Notes under the pieces: generated by a model
What the model saw: the letters and a program-made list of their open reading frames with translations, nothing else
Database searches by the model: none
Told to the model about the DNA's origin: nothing
Program-made: the position numbers and the translations under genes
Shown: one piece after another, positions 36,701 to 48,495 of the stretch
Layout of the letters: each line of letters opens with the position of its first letter
Numbering within the stretch: position 1 is the first letter of the stretch
Assembly: GCF_004027225.2 (NCBI RefSeq)
Contig: NC_044289.2
Coordinates: 11,804,354 to 11,868,353 of the forward strand
DNA from: Strigops habroptila
Taxonomy: Eukaryota; Chordata; Aves; Psittaciformes; Psittacidae
Direction: 5' to 3'
DNA: 64,000 bases

Positions 36701-38816
36701 CCACACTGCATCTTCTGCTGCATCCTTGTGTTTGTAAGTGATGAAGAATACTTTGCAATTATTATTAATAACTGCTGGTGTTTTTCCCTGACACTGGTAT
36801 TCCAAGGGCCAAATAACAGTTTGCTCTGTGCTTGGAAGGTGAAGCTCCAAGGTGCTTTTCCTTGGAGGACACTTCCTTTTCATGGCTACAGCTATGAAGC
36901 TGGACCCCTAGCTGCATCCCCATCTCATCTATCTTCTCCAGGGAAGAGCAGATTCCCATTTAGAAATACACTCACTACTGGAGGATGCGCTGATCCTCTT
37001 TGCTTTCTATCCCATAAATCCAGGCCAAAGTCACTGCGGAGTCAAATTGTAAGGAGAAAACTTGCTGGGATAAAAGAGCTTGGAGGCTCTCATGGTGATC
37101 AGGCAAAGCCCTGGTGAGTGAACCTGTCCTAACACTGAAGCATGAAACATCTGCAGTTTATACCAGTCCTCATTTATTTGCATTGGCATTCGTGTTTTCT
37201 TATGTTGTTGTTTCAAGTTGTTCTGCTGGACAATGGGAATCTGGCCAGGAGATCCTCACTTGGGTTGTAAAAACAACCTGACTCCAGACAGAGGGTTTCC
37301 CATGGAGCTGCTTGGTGGTAACTGGAAGACAGTTCAGGCTGGGCTGTTTGCACCAGCACAAGAAGAGGAGTGAGGGATACACTGGAAGAATTTGTTCTAC
37401 ACATTCTTATCCCAGCTCCTTGGCTTGGCACAGGAATGCTCCCTGCGGTGGGTACTGGGGAACTACACCAAGGACATCTGTGCTCACAACTCTACCAATG
37501 GGGTCACCCACTGACTTATTGACCCAAATTCACTTAGAAGTGAATTTAACATTTTGATTTCCTAGATTTTCTTTTAGAGTGTGACAGAACCCATTTCATT
37601 GAGCAGAAATCACTGTTTTTCCTTTGAATGACCAGAAAGATGAAACCAGACAGTAACAGTCCTCAAGGCAGCGCATAGAGCTACAAGTGCAATTATTTTT
37701 TGCAATACTATGGTGCAACTATTCTCCTGTACATGTTCCCTACAACTCAGTGCAGCAGGACACGTGAGCGATGTCACACGCAGCACAGGTGAAGCACCCA
37801 GAGTGGAGGTGAAAACCATGCCTGCAAGGGGAATCTGAGCAGCCTGTTGAAATGCCTTTTATTTGTAAATGAATGCCCTCCCTCAAGCTTGGCTCCCATG
37901 TGGTGGGTTATTTTTTCCAAGAGGTTCCTGCTATTTACCCAACTTTCCAGCTGGGCTTCTCTAGTCACAAAGAGGCAGGACCTGCCTGAGTTTGTACAGT
38001 GAGTCAACAGCTCAGCAGGGGATTAGAGCCCACAATCCCGTTGGCATCACTGCCTTGGCTCGAACCACTGGACCATGCAGCCTCATTTTGTTCCTGGTTC
38101 TCTCTGCTGGTATGTGGTTTGTCAGGAAAAAAAAAACCCAGTGTGGCTAATAAAGGAGGCACTTTATAAAGCAGTAAAAAGAAGCCCTCCTCATCCCAGC
38201 GCTTTGTCCTGGTTGTGGTGATGTTGAGGTCAAGCTCCCCATGAGTGGGAACGCCAGGTTTCCTGAAGGCTGGTGGAAAGGAAGGTGAGGAGCAGCACTC
38301 GGCACAGAGCCCTGGCACCCACTGCTGCCAGACAGGCGACTGTGTGCTGACACACCGTGACAGCCACCACGGGCCAGCTCTAGCTTGCAGAGGACAAACA
38401 GAGGCAGCCAGGTCAGCCCTTCACTGCTGGGAAGAGCCCCTCAGCCTACCCACATTGCTGGAGACCTGCCTTTCCTGGGTCCAGCGCAGAGCTGCACCCT
38501 CTGACTTCAGAAGACCCAACGCAGGAACTGTTGGCAGATGTGCTAGTTACTAGACAACAGAGCAAAGCAGAGGCCCTCTTGGAGCCTTATGTGATGCAGC
38601 AAGTGCTAGGGGGCCTTGGGTACCAAATCAGGAGTAGCCACAGGCTCTGAGAAAGAGGAAACCAGCCCCAGCATTAAGCTGTGCGTGACACATCCCCTCT
38701 GTCCTTCGCTGCTCAACATCTGCAAGGCAAAGAGGGCTGAGTGTGCTGCGCACCTTGTGTTTATGAGTGTCAACCTTACTGTCCCAAAGGTTTCTTTCAC
38801 CTACGGCCAGAATGGC

Positions 38817-39140
38817 CACTGCACCCATGCTGTGCATCCAGTTCATCCATGTACTTCACGCATTCCTGTGTCCAGTGCATCCATGTTCCTGCTACATCCA
38901 CACACCCAGTGCATCCCTGGACCTAGTGCATCCCTGCTGTGCATTCAGTGTATCCATGCACCCAATGCATCCTTGTGCCTAGTGTATCCCTGCACCTGAT
39001 GCATCCCTGCACCCATGCTGTGCATCCAGTGCATCCCAGCACTCAGTGCATCCATGCTATCCACCCAGTGCATCCATGCACCCAGCGCATCCATGCTGTG
39101 CATCTAACGCATCCCAGCACCTAGTGCATCCATGCTGTGG
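38817..39140. repeat. Minisatellite of ~17-bp units next to the CpG island
   Basis: Imperfect tandem repeats of roughly 'agtgcatccatgcaccc' fill ~320 bp, with some units extended by 'tgctgtgcatcc'. Unit length and sequence drift along the array and the left third is the most degenerate. All plus frames stay open and give His-Pro-Cys-rich strings, an effect of the repeat rather than a protein. The array stops about 30 bp before the CpG island begins. Confidence 0.88.
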
Positions 39141-39387
39141 GTGCACGAGTGTGCGGTGGAACAACTGCCCCCCCTTTTCACCTGCATCTCCTGGAGGGGG
39201 CTGCTTGTCCCTGACACAACCGAAACGCACAATCGGGTCCCTTGGCCGCCCGGAGACCTCTCGGGTCTGTCTCACGGGTGTCTCGCCCGACGCCGCGCTC
39301 CAGGCACTGTGCGCGCAGCGCGGGACGCTCCGGGGCCGAGCCCCCCGCACCCCCCGGCACGGCCCGTAGGCGGCTCCCGCGCAGCGC

Positions 39388-39409
39388 GGGGCGGGGCGGA
39401 GCGGGGCGG
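39388..39409 (+). promoter_or_regulatory. Three clustered GC boxes (SP1/KLF type)
   Basis: GGGGCGG occurs at 39,388-39,394, 39,393-39,399 (overlapping) and 39,403-39,409. With no TATA box present, transcription probably starts within roughly the next 100 bp. Confidence 0.7.
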
Positions 39410-39545
39410 CCTCTCCCCCTCCGCAGCGCCGCGCCCCGGCCCGCCCCGCGCTGCGCCGCGCTCCCGCCGCTCGGCGGGCAGGCAACGGGCAGCAGGCGGG
39501 CAGCGCGGGCGGCGGCGCGGGGCCGCGCCCGGGAGGCGGCGGCGG

Positions 39546-39625
39546 GAGCGGAGCGGAGCGGACCGGAGCGGACCGAGCCGAGCCGAGCCGAGCCGGGCTG
39601 GGCCGGGCTGGGCTGGGCCGGGCCT
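39546..39625 (+). repeat. GC-rich pentanucleotide tandem array, 16 units
   Basis: Sixteen consecutive 5-bp units drift from GAGCG/GACCG through AGCCG to GGCTG/GGCCG. The unit length is exact throughout with no indels. It lies in the inferred first exon, ending 7 bp before the splice donor. Short GC-rich arrays in 5' UTRs can be length-variable and affect expression; that is general knowledge, not shown here. Confidence 0.88.
39595..39622 (+). other. Predicted G-quadruplex, six G3 runs with 2-nt loops
   Basis: G-triplets at 39,595, 39,600, 39,605, 39,610, 39,615 and 39,620 are separated by CT or CC. Four are enough for a quadruplex. The G-rich strand is the presumed sense strand, so both DNA and nascent RNA could fold. 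It lies 10 nt upstream of the splice donor. Confidence 0.8.
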
Positions 39626-42040
39626 AGGCGAGGTGAGCGCCCGGGCGAGCCGGGGGTGGGGAGCGCGGGGACGGGCAGCCCCGGCGGCCCCAGGTGCGCT
39701 GCATGCAGCGGAGAGGCGGGCAGGGCAGCAGGCAAGGATGCGGGCAGGCGCAGTCCCGCCGCTGGGAAAGCTGTTCCAAGCCGGGCCTCCCCTCCTCGGC
39801 GCATCCCGCACCGCGCCCTGCCTCCCCGTTTCCCTCCATCCCTCTCTGCTTCCATCCCTGCCCTCCGCGGGATGCTGGGGTCGGGGCGCGGCTCCCGGCG
39901 GGGCCCCAGCCGGGCACGGGATGTGGGGCGGGGGGACGGGGACACACCGCGCGTCCAACCCGCGAAGGAGCAAAGCGGAGTGCGGGGAAGCAGCAGCGCA
40001 GGCCGGGTCCTTCCGCCGGGATGAGGCAGCCCCAGGGATCTGTAGCCCCGAGCTGCGGGTTGCTGTAATAGCATTTAACTGCCGGGCTGTGATTTCAGGG
40101 AGATGATTTACATTAGAGGGAGAATGTGGAGGGAGCCAGGAACAACTTGGAATGGGTCCTCGCATATTTCTGTGGTTATTTTTGGAGTATCGTCATATGG
40201 CAGGAGGTGGGCTTTGGAGGTATCCTTGAGCTCAGCATTTTCTCCATAGGCTGGTTACCCGGGAGATCGTACTAGAGGACCTGCGTGGCCCTTTTCTCTA
40301 TCAGTGCCTTCTGTATAAAACACTGTTTCTCTCGCTGTTTCCGCGGTGGTATTGTTTCCCTCCAGCATGGCCAGCCTTCAGCATGTTATGGTGGGGACCC
40401 TTCTGTGGACAAACAATGGTCTGGGTATGCGCGGTTGAGTATTCACAATGTGTTGCAGGAGCAGGCAATGGAAAATCTGTGTTCGATTCAGCTGTAGATG
40501 GTGTGAGGTGACTCCTGATCAGCCCTTCTCCGCTGCTGTGGATGAGGTGTGGCTTCTCCAGCATCCCTGGAGAGACCAGCCCCTGCATCAGTCTCCTTCT
40601 TGCACTTAACCGCCACTTTCCCTCCAGCTTTCTCATGCTAGACTTGTCCAAAGTGATTTTTGCTTCCAAACAACTCAAGATGTGGGAAGCACATTTGCTA
40701 CCCAGGCCTGCTCCATGGGGCTGCCTTGCAGATCTCCGCATCCTTTGCAGCTCACTGGAGGACTCTGCATGTGTCAGATCCTTTTGACCGTGACTGTGCA
40801 GGCTGGAGAGCTGTTCTTGTTGCTGCCAAGCAAGCTTGGAGCTGTGGAAGGCTGGGTTTGAGCAATAATCCTTGCAAGAAGGGAATTACTCTTTAATTAT
40901 GTTTTTTTAGAGACTGGTTTGGTAGGCATGGAGCCCGTCTGTGGAGGCTTCCCCAGGATGCTCAGAGCCGTGCTCTCAGTGAGGACCCTCCGTGGTGTCT
41001 GCTGTGTGCAGAGCTGCAGGGCATGTTCTCGAAGCTGTTGCAGACCCTGGCTGTTGCAGCATATGGCAGGTCCACAGCCATCCCCTTTCTCCCAGAGCAT
41101 TCCCTCCTTACACAGGGGGAACCTCTGTGTTTGGTGTCAAAGGACCACGATGTACCTGTCCCTTAGGGGGTGTGAGCTGCTTCCCCACCTGCAGACTCTG
41201 ATGGGAGCGGAGTGTTCACGTCTCCTCTCCTCTTTGTGCCATCCTTGTGCTGCGCTGATTGCTTTAACCACAGCAGCCTTTAAGCAGAGCTCTGGGTGCA
41301 CAGCAGAGCCCTGCCTTGGGGTGCAGGGTGGCTCAGAGGGCATGATGCAGCACCGTGTTCGTACTGACGGTGGGCTGGCTTTGGCTGCAGGAGATGTGTT
41401 CTTCCCCTGCTGTTTTGGTTACTTGTTGATGTTGTAGCTAGAACTGTCTAGAATTGTTATTCTTACCAATTTTTGAGAAATCGGCATTTCCCAAAAGTCT
41501 CAGGGGAGATGCTTTGTTTTGGAGGAAGCTTCTAAAAAAGGGATTTTGAAGTCCGGTGGTGTATTTCTTGTCAAAAAGCATGAGTGTAGAGGACAGCCTG
41601 TGTTCCTGGGATGGGGAGGGTGAAGGGTTTGATACCTTTCCTGTCCAGTACGGCCACAGAGCGTGCTGGCCCCCTTGCCTGGGCTGCTGCCATGGTTGCC
41701 ACCACCACAACAATTTTCCAGGGTGACTGTGTTCTGGCACGTGGTTGATGGGCAGCCGGGAGGGGTGGCTGGGTCAGCTGAAGAAATCACTGCAGTGTGG
41801 AATGGGGAAAATCTTAAAAATCCATTTTCTTCCCCCAGGCACTTGAGCTCCCTGTTGAGCTCTGGGTGATGACCTTGGTCCTGGTGAGGAGCTGGATCTC
41901 TCGTTGATTTGCACAATAACCTTTCACACTTTCTGCTGGCAGCACCGAGCCCTCATCCCGTGTATAACTCCATCATCACCCCGTGCTGCCCGTGTTCCTC
42001 CTTGCTCTAGCGCTGCTGATGACTTCTGCATTACTAGAGG

Positions 42041-42056
42041 AGACAGACAGACAGAC
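42041..42056 (+). repeat. (GACA)n short microsatellite
   Basis: The string agacagacagacagac contains about four GACA units, in an otherwise AT-richer, repeat-free part of the presumed intron. Confidence 0.8.
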
Positions 42057-43553
42057 CAGTCAGGTGCCTGATTAATTCTGTCTCTAAAAGAAGCACTTTC
42101 CCATAGCTAATTAAGGACTTCTAAATTAGGCAGTCACAGAGAATGGCCTGTTGGTTAAAGGGCAGGGGGTGGGCTTAGCTCTTCCCGGGCTTGCTCTGAG
42201 TTTCCTGCCCAGTCTCAGAGTCATCACTGGAGTGTCCTTTGCCTTAATTTTATTTGGCTGTGGACTGGGGACATTTCCCTGCTGCCTTGGGCACAGCACT
42301 ACGGCGCCTGAGTTTCAGCTCGGATACTGATGGAGAAGCAAGTGTGTGCAAGGAGACGGGCTGAGTATGGGCTCAAGCTTTGCGGCAGATCAGTGTGGGT
42401 GTCTGTAAGGCCTGTGTTTAGCTCTATAGTAGACTCGAATGCGGTGCTTGTCACTTGGAGGTCTGAGCCAAGCCTGAAGCTCTGTTTTAAGCCTAGGTGC
42501 AAAGGAAGAAACACGAAGCGCAGAGGTTTCTGAGCCTCCGGTTGCTGGAAGTTCCTGTGCAGGAAGACTTATGCAGCTACAGATACATGGCTTTTGTACA
42601 GCATCTAAAAATGTGCTTGCGCTGAGGCTGTGACAGTGATGGCTGCGTGGCTTATTGTTCTCATTAGAGCAGTCGGGTGGCTCTGAGTCAGCAGGTTTGG
42701 ATTTGTCACAGCCGGGGCAATGGTGCTGGGGAGACCTGCGAGGGTCTGTGTGGAGGGGACGTTGGGCTCACTGTTGGCTCATGCTGTCACTTGAGCCTGG
42801 CAGGAGTTGTATGTATTTGTGGGTGCTGGAGGACAGTCTCCTTTGGGAGCTCCTTTCCAGTACCTGCTCTGTGCCATAGGGGTCTGTAAAGTTGAGCCTC
42901 ACTGCTGCCATTGAGGCGGCTTGTCCAGTGGACCTGTTTAACTCATGTGCATCACCTTGCCTGGATTACAGGAGATGGGAAGCGTGGTGGGAGGAGGCTG
43001 TCTTTGATGGGGACATGCTGCACTATTTCCTTGTGGCTGAACATCCAGCTTTCCTCTCCTCCCAGCCCTTGGGTGGAAGCTTGTGAGTTGTCCAGGACCT
43101 AAGTGTGCCTTAAGGGGAAGAGGAGGAGACTTGGGCAACCACATCTTCCATTGTGGAAGCAGTGGCTGCTTTCTGCAGCAGCTCTTCTGTCCCCACAGTG
43201 TGCCCCTGGTGCAGAGCAGGATGTTGGGCCCAGGCACTGTGGATGTCCCTTGTCTTGGATGATAGTTTCTCCCTATACCCTGCGTTGCTCCAAGGAGGTG
43301 AACTCTCTGGGGGCACATGGAGGCGTCTGTACCAAGAGCTGTTGGGTTGCACTTTTGTACAACTGGGACAGGAGCCAAGCTTTGCTCTCCTTGCGCTAGA
43401 CAGGGAGCTGTGGGACTGTGTGGAAAGGGGCAGTCATCCCAGAGCCCTAGGTGAGGGATTCAGTACAGATACTTCACATCTGCTTGTCTCAGTGCACAGC
43501 TGAGGGTGACCTGAATTGAAGCTGAGAATGAGTCAGTGCCCTGCCTATAGCAT

Positions 43554-43575
43554 GTGCATGCCCATGGGCATGCTC
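43554..43575. promoter_or_regulatory. p53-family-like response element on a palindrome
   Basis: Half-site gtgcatgccc (43,554-43,563), spacer at, half-site gggcatgctc (43,566-43,575). This fits two RRRCWWGYYY half-sites at 19 of 20 positions; the miss is T at the second base. The core 43,556-43,573 is a perfect 18-bp palindrome. Known p53, p63 and p73 sites tolerate short spacers. Occupancy is unknown. Confidence 0.4.
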
Positions 43576-44429
43576 ATGCACACTCCCACGTTTGCTGTCT
43601 GGGAGGGTGGGAGTAGCAGACAGACCCTTAAAATCTGGATGATAATGCTCTGGAAGAGGAATTTCTATCCATCTTCTGCTCATGATCTGTGTTTTGCCCT
43701 CCAAAGGGCAATACTGGTGCCCCGGGCTGGGTCTGCCCCACGCAGGAGCTGCCATGCCTGGGGGCAGCCAGGTCTGGGTAAGCAGCATCCCAGGCCTGAT
43801 GTGATAACAACACAGAGAGAAGTCTAGGCTGACCCCATTGTGCTCAAAACACGAGGCAAATGAGGCTGAGGCTGCAGATCTGCAGTTGCCAGCAGGTCAG
43901 CAGTTTTACTGGGGCACTTGGCCCCTTTGTGGAGATGAAATGTGGTAGCACTTTAGTATCTGCTCCATCCTCCTGCTAGAAACCAGCCCTCTGCCCACTA
44001 TCTATAACTGGACCCTGCAGCCATCTCACTGGGCTTTGCTATCCTTGACCCCCTCTTGGTCCAAAGGACCGATGCTCCTTTGCAAGGTATTGGTGATGAG
44101 GTGGAAACCAGCACCAGGTGCTGCGCTAGTGTAAAACGCATCCTGCCTCTGAGGCGATGCTGAATGAGGATTCACAGCCCAGCCCTGCTGCCAGGTTCCA
44201 CCCACCAGCTCCTTCCTCCCTCTGCTCCTACTAACCCAGTGCCGGGGCCTTGCTCGCTGCCTGGCAGCAGAGCAGGGATGTGTGCTGGTATCCTTCCCCG
44301 AGTATCAGATGGAGAGGAAAACACAGGGTGGAGTCATCTCTCGCACAAAGGAAATGTTGAGGTATCGTTTCTGCCTTCGGTGGATTGGGGAGAGATTAAA
44401 CAGGATCTTAACACATTCACAGCCCCCTT

Positions 44430-44675
44430 CTCACCTCGTTTTCCTGTGAATCTGTTGCTGTCGTGGTATCTTTCAGAAGATAATTTTAGGTTTGCCTTCT
44501 CCCCCCAACCCCCCTGCTCCTCGCATCAGGCTTTTGAAGGGAAACACGTTTCTATGGGAGAACAGAATGAGCCATTTCACGAGACATTTTGTTATGGGCA
44601 GAAGGGCCGGGAAATCTGATTGTGCATTTGAAATGACACATTCCCCTTTGTAATCAGCTAATCGTACTTGCTGGG
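44430..44675. promoter_or_regulatory. Candidate conserved non-coding patch in intron 1
   Basis: A repeat-free, AT-richer block in GC-rich surroundings, with homeodomain-like TAAT words (taatcagctaatcg near 44,651-44,664). I have no alignment, so conservation is only suspected from composition. Confidence 0.2.
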
Positions 44676-47600
44676 GTGAGAGCCAGCAGAAAGCCACCGT
44701 GGCTGGGTGACGTGCGGGCAGATGCATACCCTGACAGGCTGTGGGGTGGAAGGGGGCATGGACCAGCCCTTCACATCCTCCTCCTGCCCATCCACATGGG
44801 ACCGTCACCCAGGCGGCCATGCATGAAGGGCTGCGGTGCTGGGAAGAGTCCTGCAGGTTTTTCTCCTTAGCGATGCTGTTGGGGAAGCAGTCCCCCTGTG
44901 TGTGAGAGAAGCAAGTGAATGTTCTAATGAGGTGCGCTATTCATCTGGCAGGAGCTCGTGCTGAGCGTGGGATGGCACGGCACCTGACACAGCGTTGGGT
45001 CTCTGCTTTGTTGGTGATGAGACGGAGGTGGCAGAGGTCTCAAAGTGGGTGAGCAGTGCTGCGTTAAGGCCTGAGGGGTGGTCATACAGCTGGGTCTGCT
45101 GCTTGCTATGGGAAGGTGCAATATTTGACAAAGAAATAAACCCAGCATTGCTGGTGAACTTTGGGGTGGGAAGCCTCCAGTCTGGATTCTCAGCAGTGCT
45201 GCTTTTCAGGAGATTTACTGCAAGTCCTGGTGAAGGTCCTGCAGAGTGAACTGGCCAGAACAAGAGAAACCTCCTTCGAGGTCTGATCTGGCTCTGGGTA
45301 TACACATGCCTGTGTGAGACAGGGGTCATTACCTCTGCAAATTCACTGGGGCTCCTCTTCAGGGACCCAAAAAATGCTTTCTGGTAGTATGGCATGAGTA
45401 GATCCTTGTTGGTCACCTTAGTCTTGTGTGCAATACATCTGTAAGAAATGCAGCTGACTTTAGAGTGACCATTGGAAGTACCAACCGTGGACAGTTGGAC
45501 ACAGCTGCCCATGCTGTATTTTGGTGGCAAATTCCACTGTTGCTGTAAGCTGCTTCTGTGATGCTGCAAGAGCTTTGGGGCTCAGTCCCGCCTTGGCACA
45601 GTGTTGCTGGCTGTAGGCAGGGCAGCCTGGAAGGCCCATGGTATTGTGGTCCATGGTCATCTCCTGCTGAGCGCTGGCTGGGCTGCTGCTTCTCGGCTCG
45701 CCAGAGCTGATGTGATCCCATTGCAGGGTGGAACCACACACAGCTGGACCTCTCTGTGCTTCATGCTCAGCTAAGCTGCCCTGGGGCTGTTGCGCTGTCC
45801 TGCCCTGTTTATGTTCCTGCTCTGATGGGCATGTGAAGGGGACAGTATGAGTCCTCATCCCCTTCCTCGCCTTCTGTTGGACCCATCAGCATTTCTGCAA
45901 CATGCTGACCTAGGTCTGAGTGAGCTGGGCTCAGTATATGGCTCCTTCCTACCTAACCCCAGCCAGTGTTTGAGCCCACAGAGATGCCGGCCGGGATCTG
46001 CCCCTCTGCATGGACCGTAGCCTTTGTCTGGCTGCTGTTGGTGTCCCAGCGCCTGATTCCAAAGCCAGCGCTCACGCTCGCCCCACCAGGGTCAGGCTGG
46101 ATGACTGCGATGACAATGTTGTGACAATGTGGGTCACTGTGGGATGTTTTCAAGCCCAGGGCACTGTCTGTGGCCGAGATGGTGTATGCACTGGCCTGGC
46201 GCCGGGGACAGCTGCATGGCAGGAGATCGTAATGCAGTCTAGCATGGATTTTTGCTAGCGGCAATGTTATGGGGAGCTGCTTGTTTGCAGGCAGAAGTGA
46301 GCAGGGTTGGGGGAGGGTCTTGCTCCCAGTGTATTCTAAAACACTTCATTAATATGATAGTAATTGATGCAATAGTTCAGATCCTGAAATGTCTATAGCT
46401 CAGAGCCTGCTGTGGTGCAGGCAGCCCTGGTGAATGCTGCTTCACGCAGCAGAATATGGGAAGGAGGGATGGTCAGTGTGTGGTGGAGAGCACAGGGCTT
46501 TGTTTGGCAGCATTAACGCAGGCAGGCTGGCGAGCATTGAGTGCCACTGCCCTGCCTTTGGGGCAGCACATGCTCCATCCTCCCTTGCAGGAGGAACACG
46601 GTGCAGCCCTGGTGAGCCCCGTGTGCTGGTGTGATACCTCTTCTTCTGGGTTGACGGAGAGCTGGCTGCGTCCTGCTGCTGGGACAGGGCAGAGCTCTTC
46701 TCCTGATGGGGCTCTTCCTCTCCTTTGGCTCATTAGCTTCTGGGCAGTGGCATCTGCATGAGAAGTGGAGGCAGGTGGTGGAGAAAGAGGTCTGTGGTGA
46801 GCTCTGGGATCAAGGGGTGGGTAATGCACATGGGCAATGGCACGGGACAGCAGCCTTCACATGCCAGTGGCATCCCTTGCTCAATGGGCAGTGCAGGCTC
46901 TGTGTGTAATTGGAAAATTGGGAAAATGCTGTTTTGAGGTCTGGGAGAGCAGCAAGTCATGCACAGGGGCAAGTGTTCAGCTCCTGTGCTCGGCACTGGG
47001 CACTGGGTACTGGAAGTGTGACACTGGTGCCTATGGATGGGGGGACCTGGGGCTGCGGGTGCAGCCAGTGCTGGTGCCGCAGGGATGCCCCGCATTGCAT
47101 CCCAGCCCTGCTCCCTGTGCAGTGAGATAGCTGAGTGAGTAAAGCCAGTCTACATGGTGGCTGCAAAGGAACCTGTCCCTGTGCATGATGACATTCTGCT
47201 TGTGCTTCCCCTTGTGACAGCGATACAGAGCTGGAACGGGACCATGCATGTGGTGGTGGCTGTAACTCCCTCCTCTTTCTGTATCCCTCATGCAAATCAT
47301 TTGGGGTGCAATTTCTCCCTGCTCAAAGGTGATTTTGTTTCCTTGGAGGTGCTGAAGCTCGCAGCCTTATTGCGTCAGATTTTCTGCCTGAGGGACATCA
47401 TTGTGTCCTGTTCCTGTCTGGAAGGGAATGGCTGGAGCCCCATAGCTGCCCAGCTGGGTATCAGTCACTGTGTGTCACCCTGCTGCTTGGGGACTCCATC
47501 CAAATGGAAAGTGGAGCAGCTCTTATGCCCTGAGCAAGCTCTTCGGGAAGCTGCTGTGAATCAGTGTCACTCAGGGCAAGCTGTGTCGTGCTACGCACAG

Positions 47601-48495
47601 CTGATGTTTGCTCAGAGTGGCAGGTTTTTGCTGAATCCATGGGAGAGGTGGGTGCTTTGCCTAGGTGGGTTATCCTGGCTGCTTTGCTTCTGTGCTTATG
47701 GGAGGATGGTCCTTGCCTATTGAAGATGTGTTTGAAAATTAACGCTTGGAAAAGCAGAAGGTATTTTGATGTCTTTGCTATGCTGTGAGGATATGTTTCC
47801 TCCTTCATGTAACTGCCCTAATGGGCAGTTTTTCCTCCTCCATTAGATGCAACTGTCATCTAAAAAGTGGCCCTTAAAATGCTGTTTCAGGGTTGGGGCT
47901 GTTCCTATTAAAACTGCTGATTTTACTCCTGGTGTGCCAGAGCTGCTGGTCTCTTCATGGATGAGTTAGTGGAGCCGGCTCCGATGGGTCCTGCTTCACT
48001 GACCTGCATCTCTACCCAGGCAAATGTCCTGCTGACCAGATGTTGGCCTTGGCATGACCGCAGGGTCTGCACCAGTGAGCCAGGGGCACGGGTGACAATG
48101 GGGTGGCACAGATGGGCCTGAAAGGAGAACCTGGGTGGTGCGAGCCAGGGCGGTATCTGTTTCACTTCAGAGGTGTGTTGGTTCTGCGGCACTGCCTGTA
48201 GTAAATATTTGCTTTTATCGCTCAGATGAACAGAGCTGGCTCGCAGCGGGCAGGCTGCCTGCCTGAGAAAGTGCTGTTTTCACATCAGTCTTTCTGAGAG
48301 TAAAGCAGCATCTAATGTAATCTGGAGTTTACATTCTCCAGCAAGCAGCTTTGTATGAAGTCAGTGCAGTGCTGGAGCCGTGCAGGCATCATCTTGTGAT
48401 GAAGTGCCTGGCTAACGTCCTTCCTTGCACTCGCCATCAGCTCTGGGAAGGGGTTTTATTCCTTTTTAACCAAATCTGATCTCTCTTCTTTGCAG

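Larger units (their letters stand above)
25625..38816. other. Long intergenic stretch, no gene recognised
   Basis: About 13 kb of roughly balanced to GC-rich DNA. I recognise no CR1, LTR or DNA transposon and no splice-supported exon. Open frames of up to 237 codons (for example 35,119-35,832 plus and 29,692-30,342 minus) have no domain and are overlapped by other frames. Noted inside are a pyrimidine-rich tract at about 29,697-29,852, a GATA-word cluster at 32,125-32,151, a CTCF-like word at 33,712-33,725 and an AT-rich patch at 35,735-35,815. Confidence 0.55.
39450..39632 (+). other. Candidate non-coding first exon (5' UTR); left end uncertain
   Basis: The right end is set by a strong donor, AG|GTGAGC, with the intron GT at 39,633-39,634. 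The left end is a guess placed just downstream of the GC boxes, since no initiator can be singled out. No ATG occurs between about 39,360 and 39,632, so the exon would be wholly untranslated. It contains a GC-rich pentanucleotide array and ends in a run that should form a G-quadruplex in the RNA. I cannot name the gene. The alternative is that the donor-like string is chance within GC-rich DNA. Confidence 0.5.
39170..40060 (+). promoter_or_regulatory. CpG island with TATA-less promoter
   Basis: GC content and CpG density rise abruptly at about 39,170 and fall at about 40,060; the rest of the window is CpG-poor. The densest part (39,290-39,640) carries GC boxes and no TATA box. Such islands mark promoters of vertebrate housekeeping or developmental genes. 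The direction is taken as plus because a consensus splice donor follows at 39,633. Divergent transcription to the left cannot be excluded. Large open frames in several frames on both strands here (up to 324 codons) reflect the scarcity of AT-rich stop codons. Confidence 0.88.
39633..48495 (+). other. Presumed intron 1 of the unidentified gene
   Basis: About 8.9 kb between the exon 1 donor and the exon 2 acceptor. No convincing exon and no CR1 or LTR copy is seen. It holds a palindromic p53-family-like site (43,554-43,575), a short GACA array (42,041-42,056), and AT-richer patches that could be conserved elements at 42,060-42,160, 44,430-44,675, 46,330-46,400 and 48,190-48,360. Long open frames, such as minus 44,937-45,569, have no domain. 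Confidence 0.45.

Noticed and set aside
38616..39369. His-Pro-Cys-rich repeated protein from the minisatellite
   Set aside because: All plus frames stay open because the tandem unit lacks stops; no start context, splice sites or family match support a gene.
39132..40165. Long open frames (up to 324 codons plus, 298 codons minus) across the CpG island
   Set aside because: They exist in several frames on both strands at once, are Ala/Arg/Gly/Pro-rich without a domain, and follow from the scarcity of stop codons in CpG-rich DNA.
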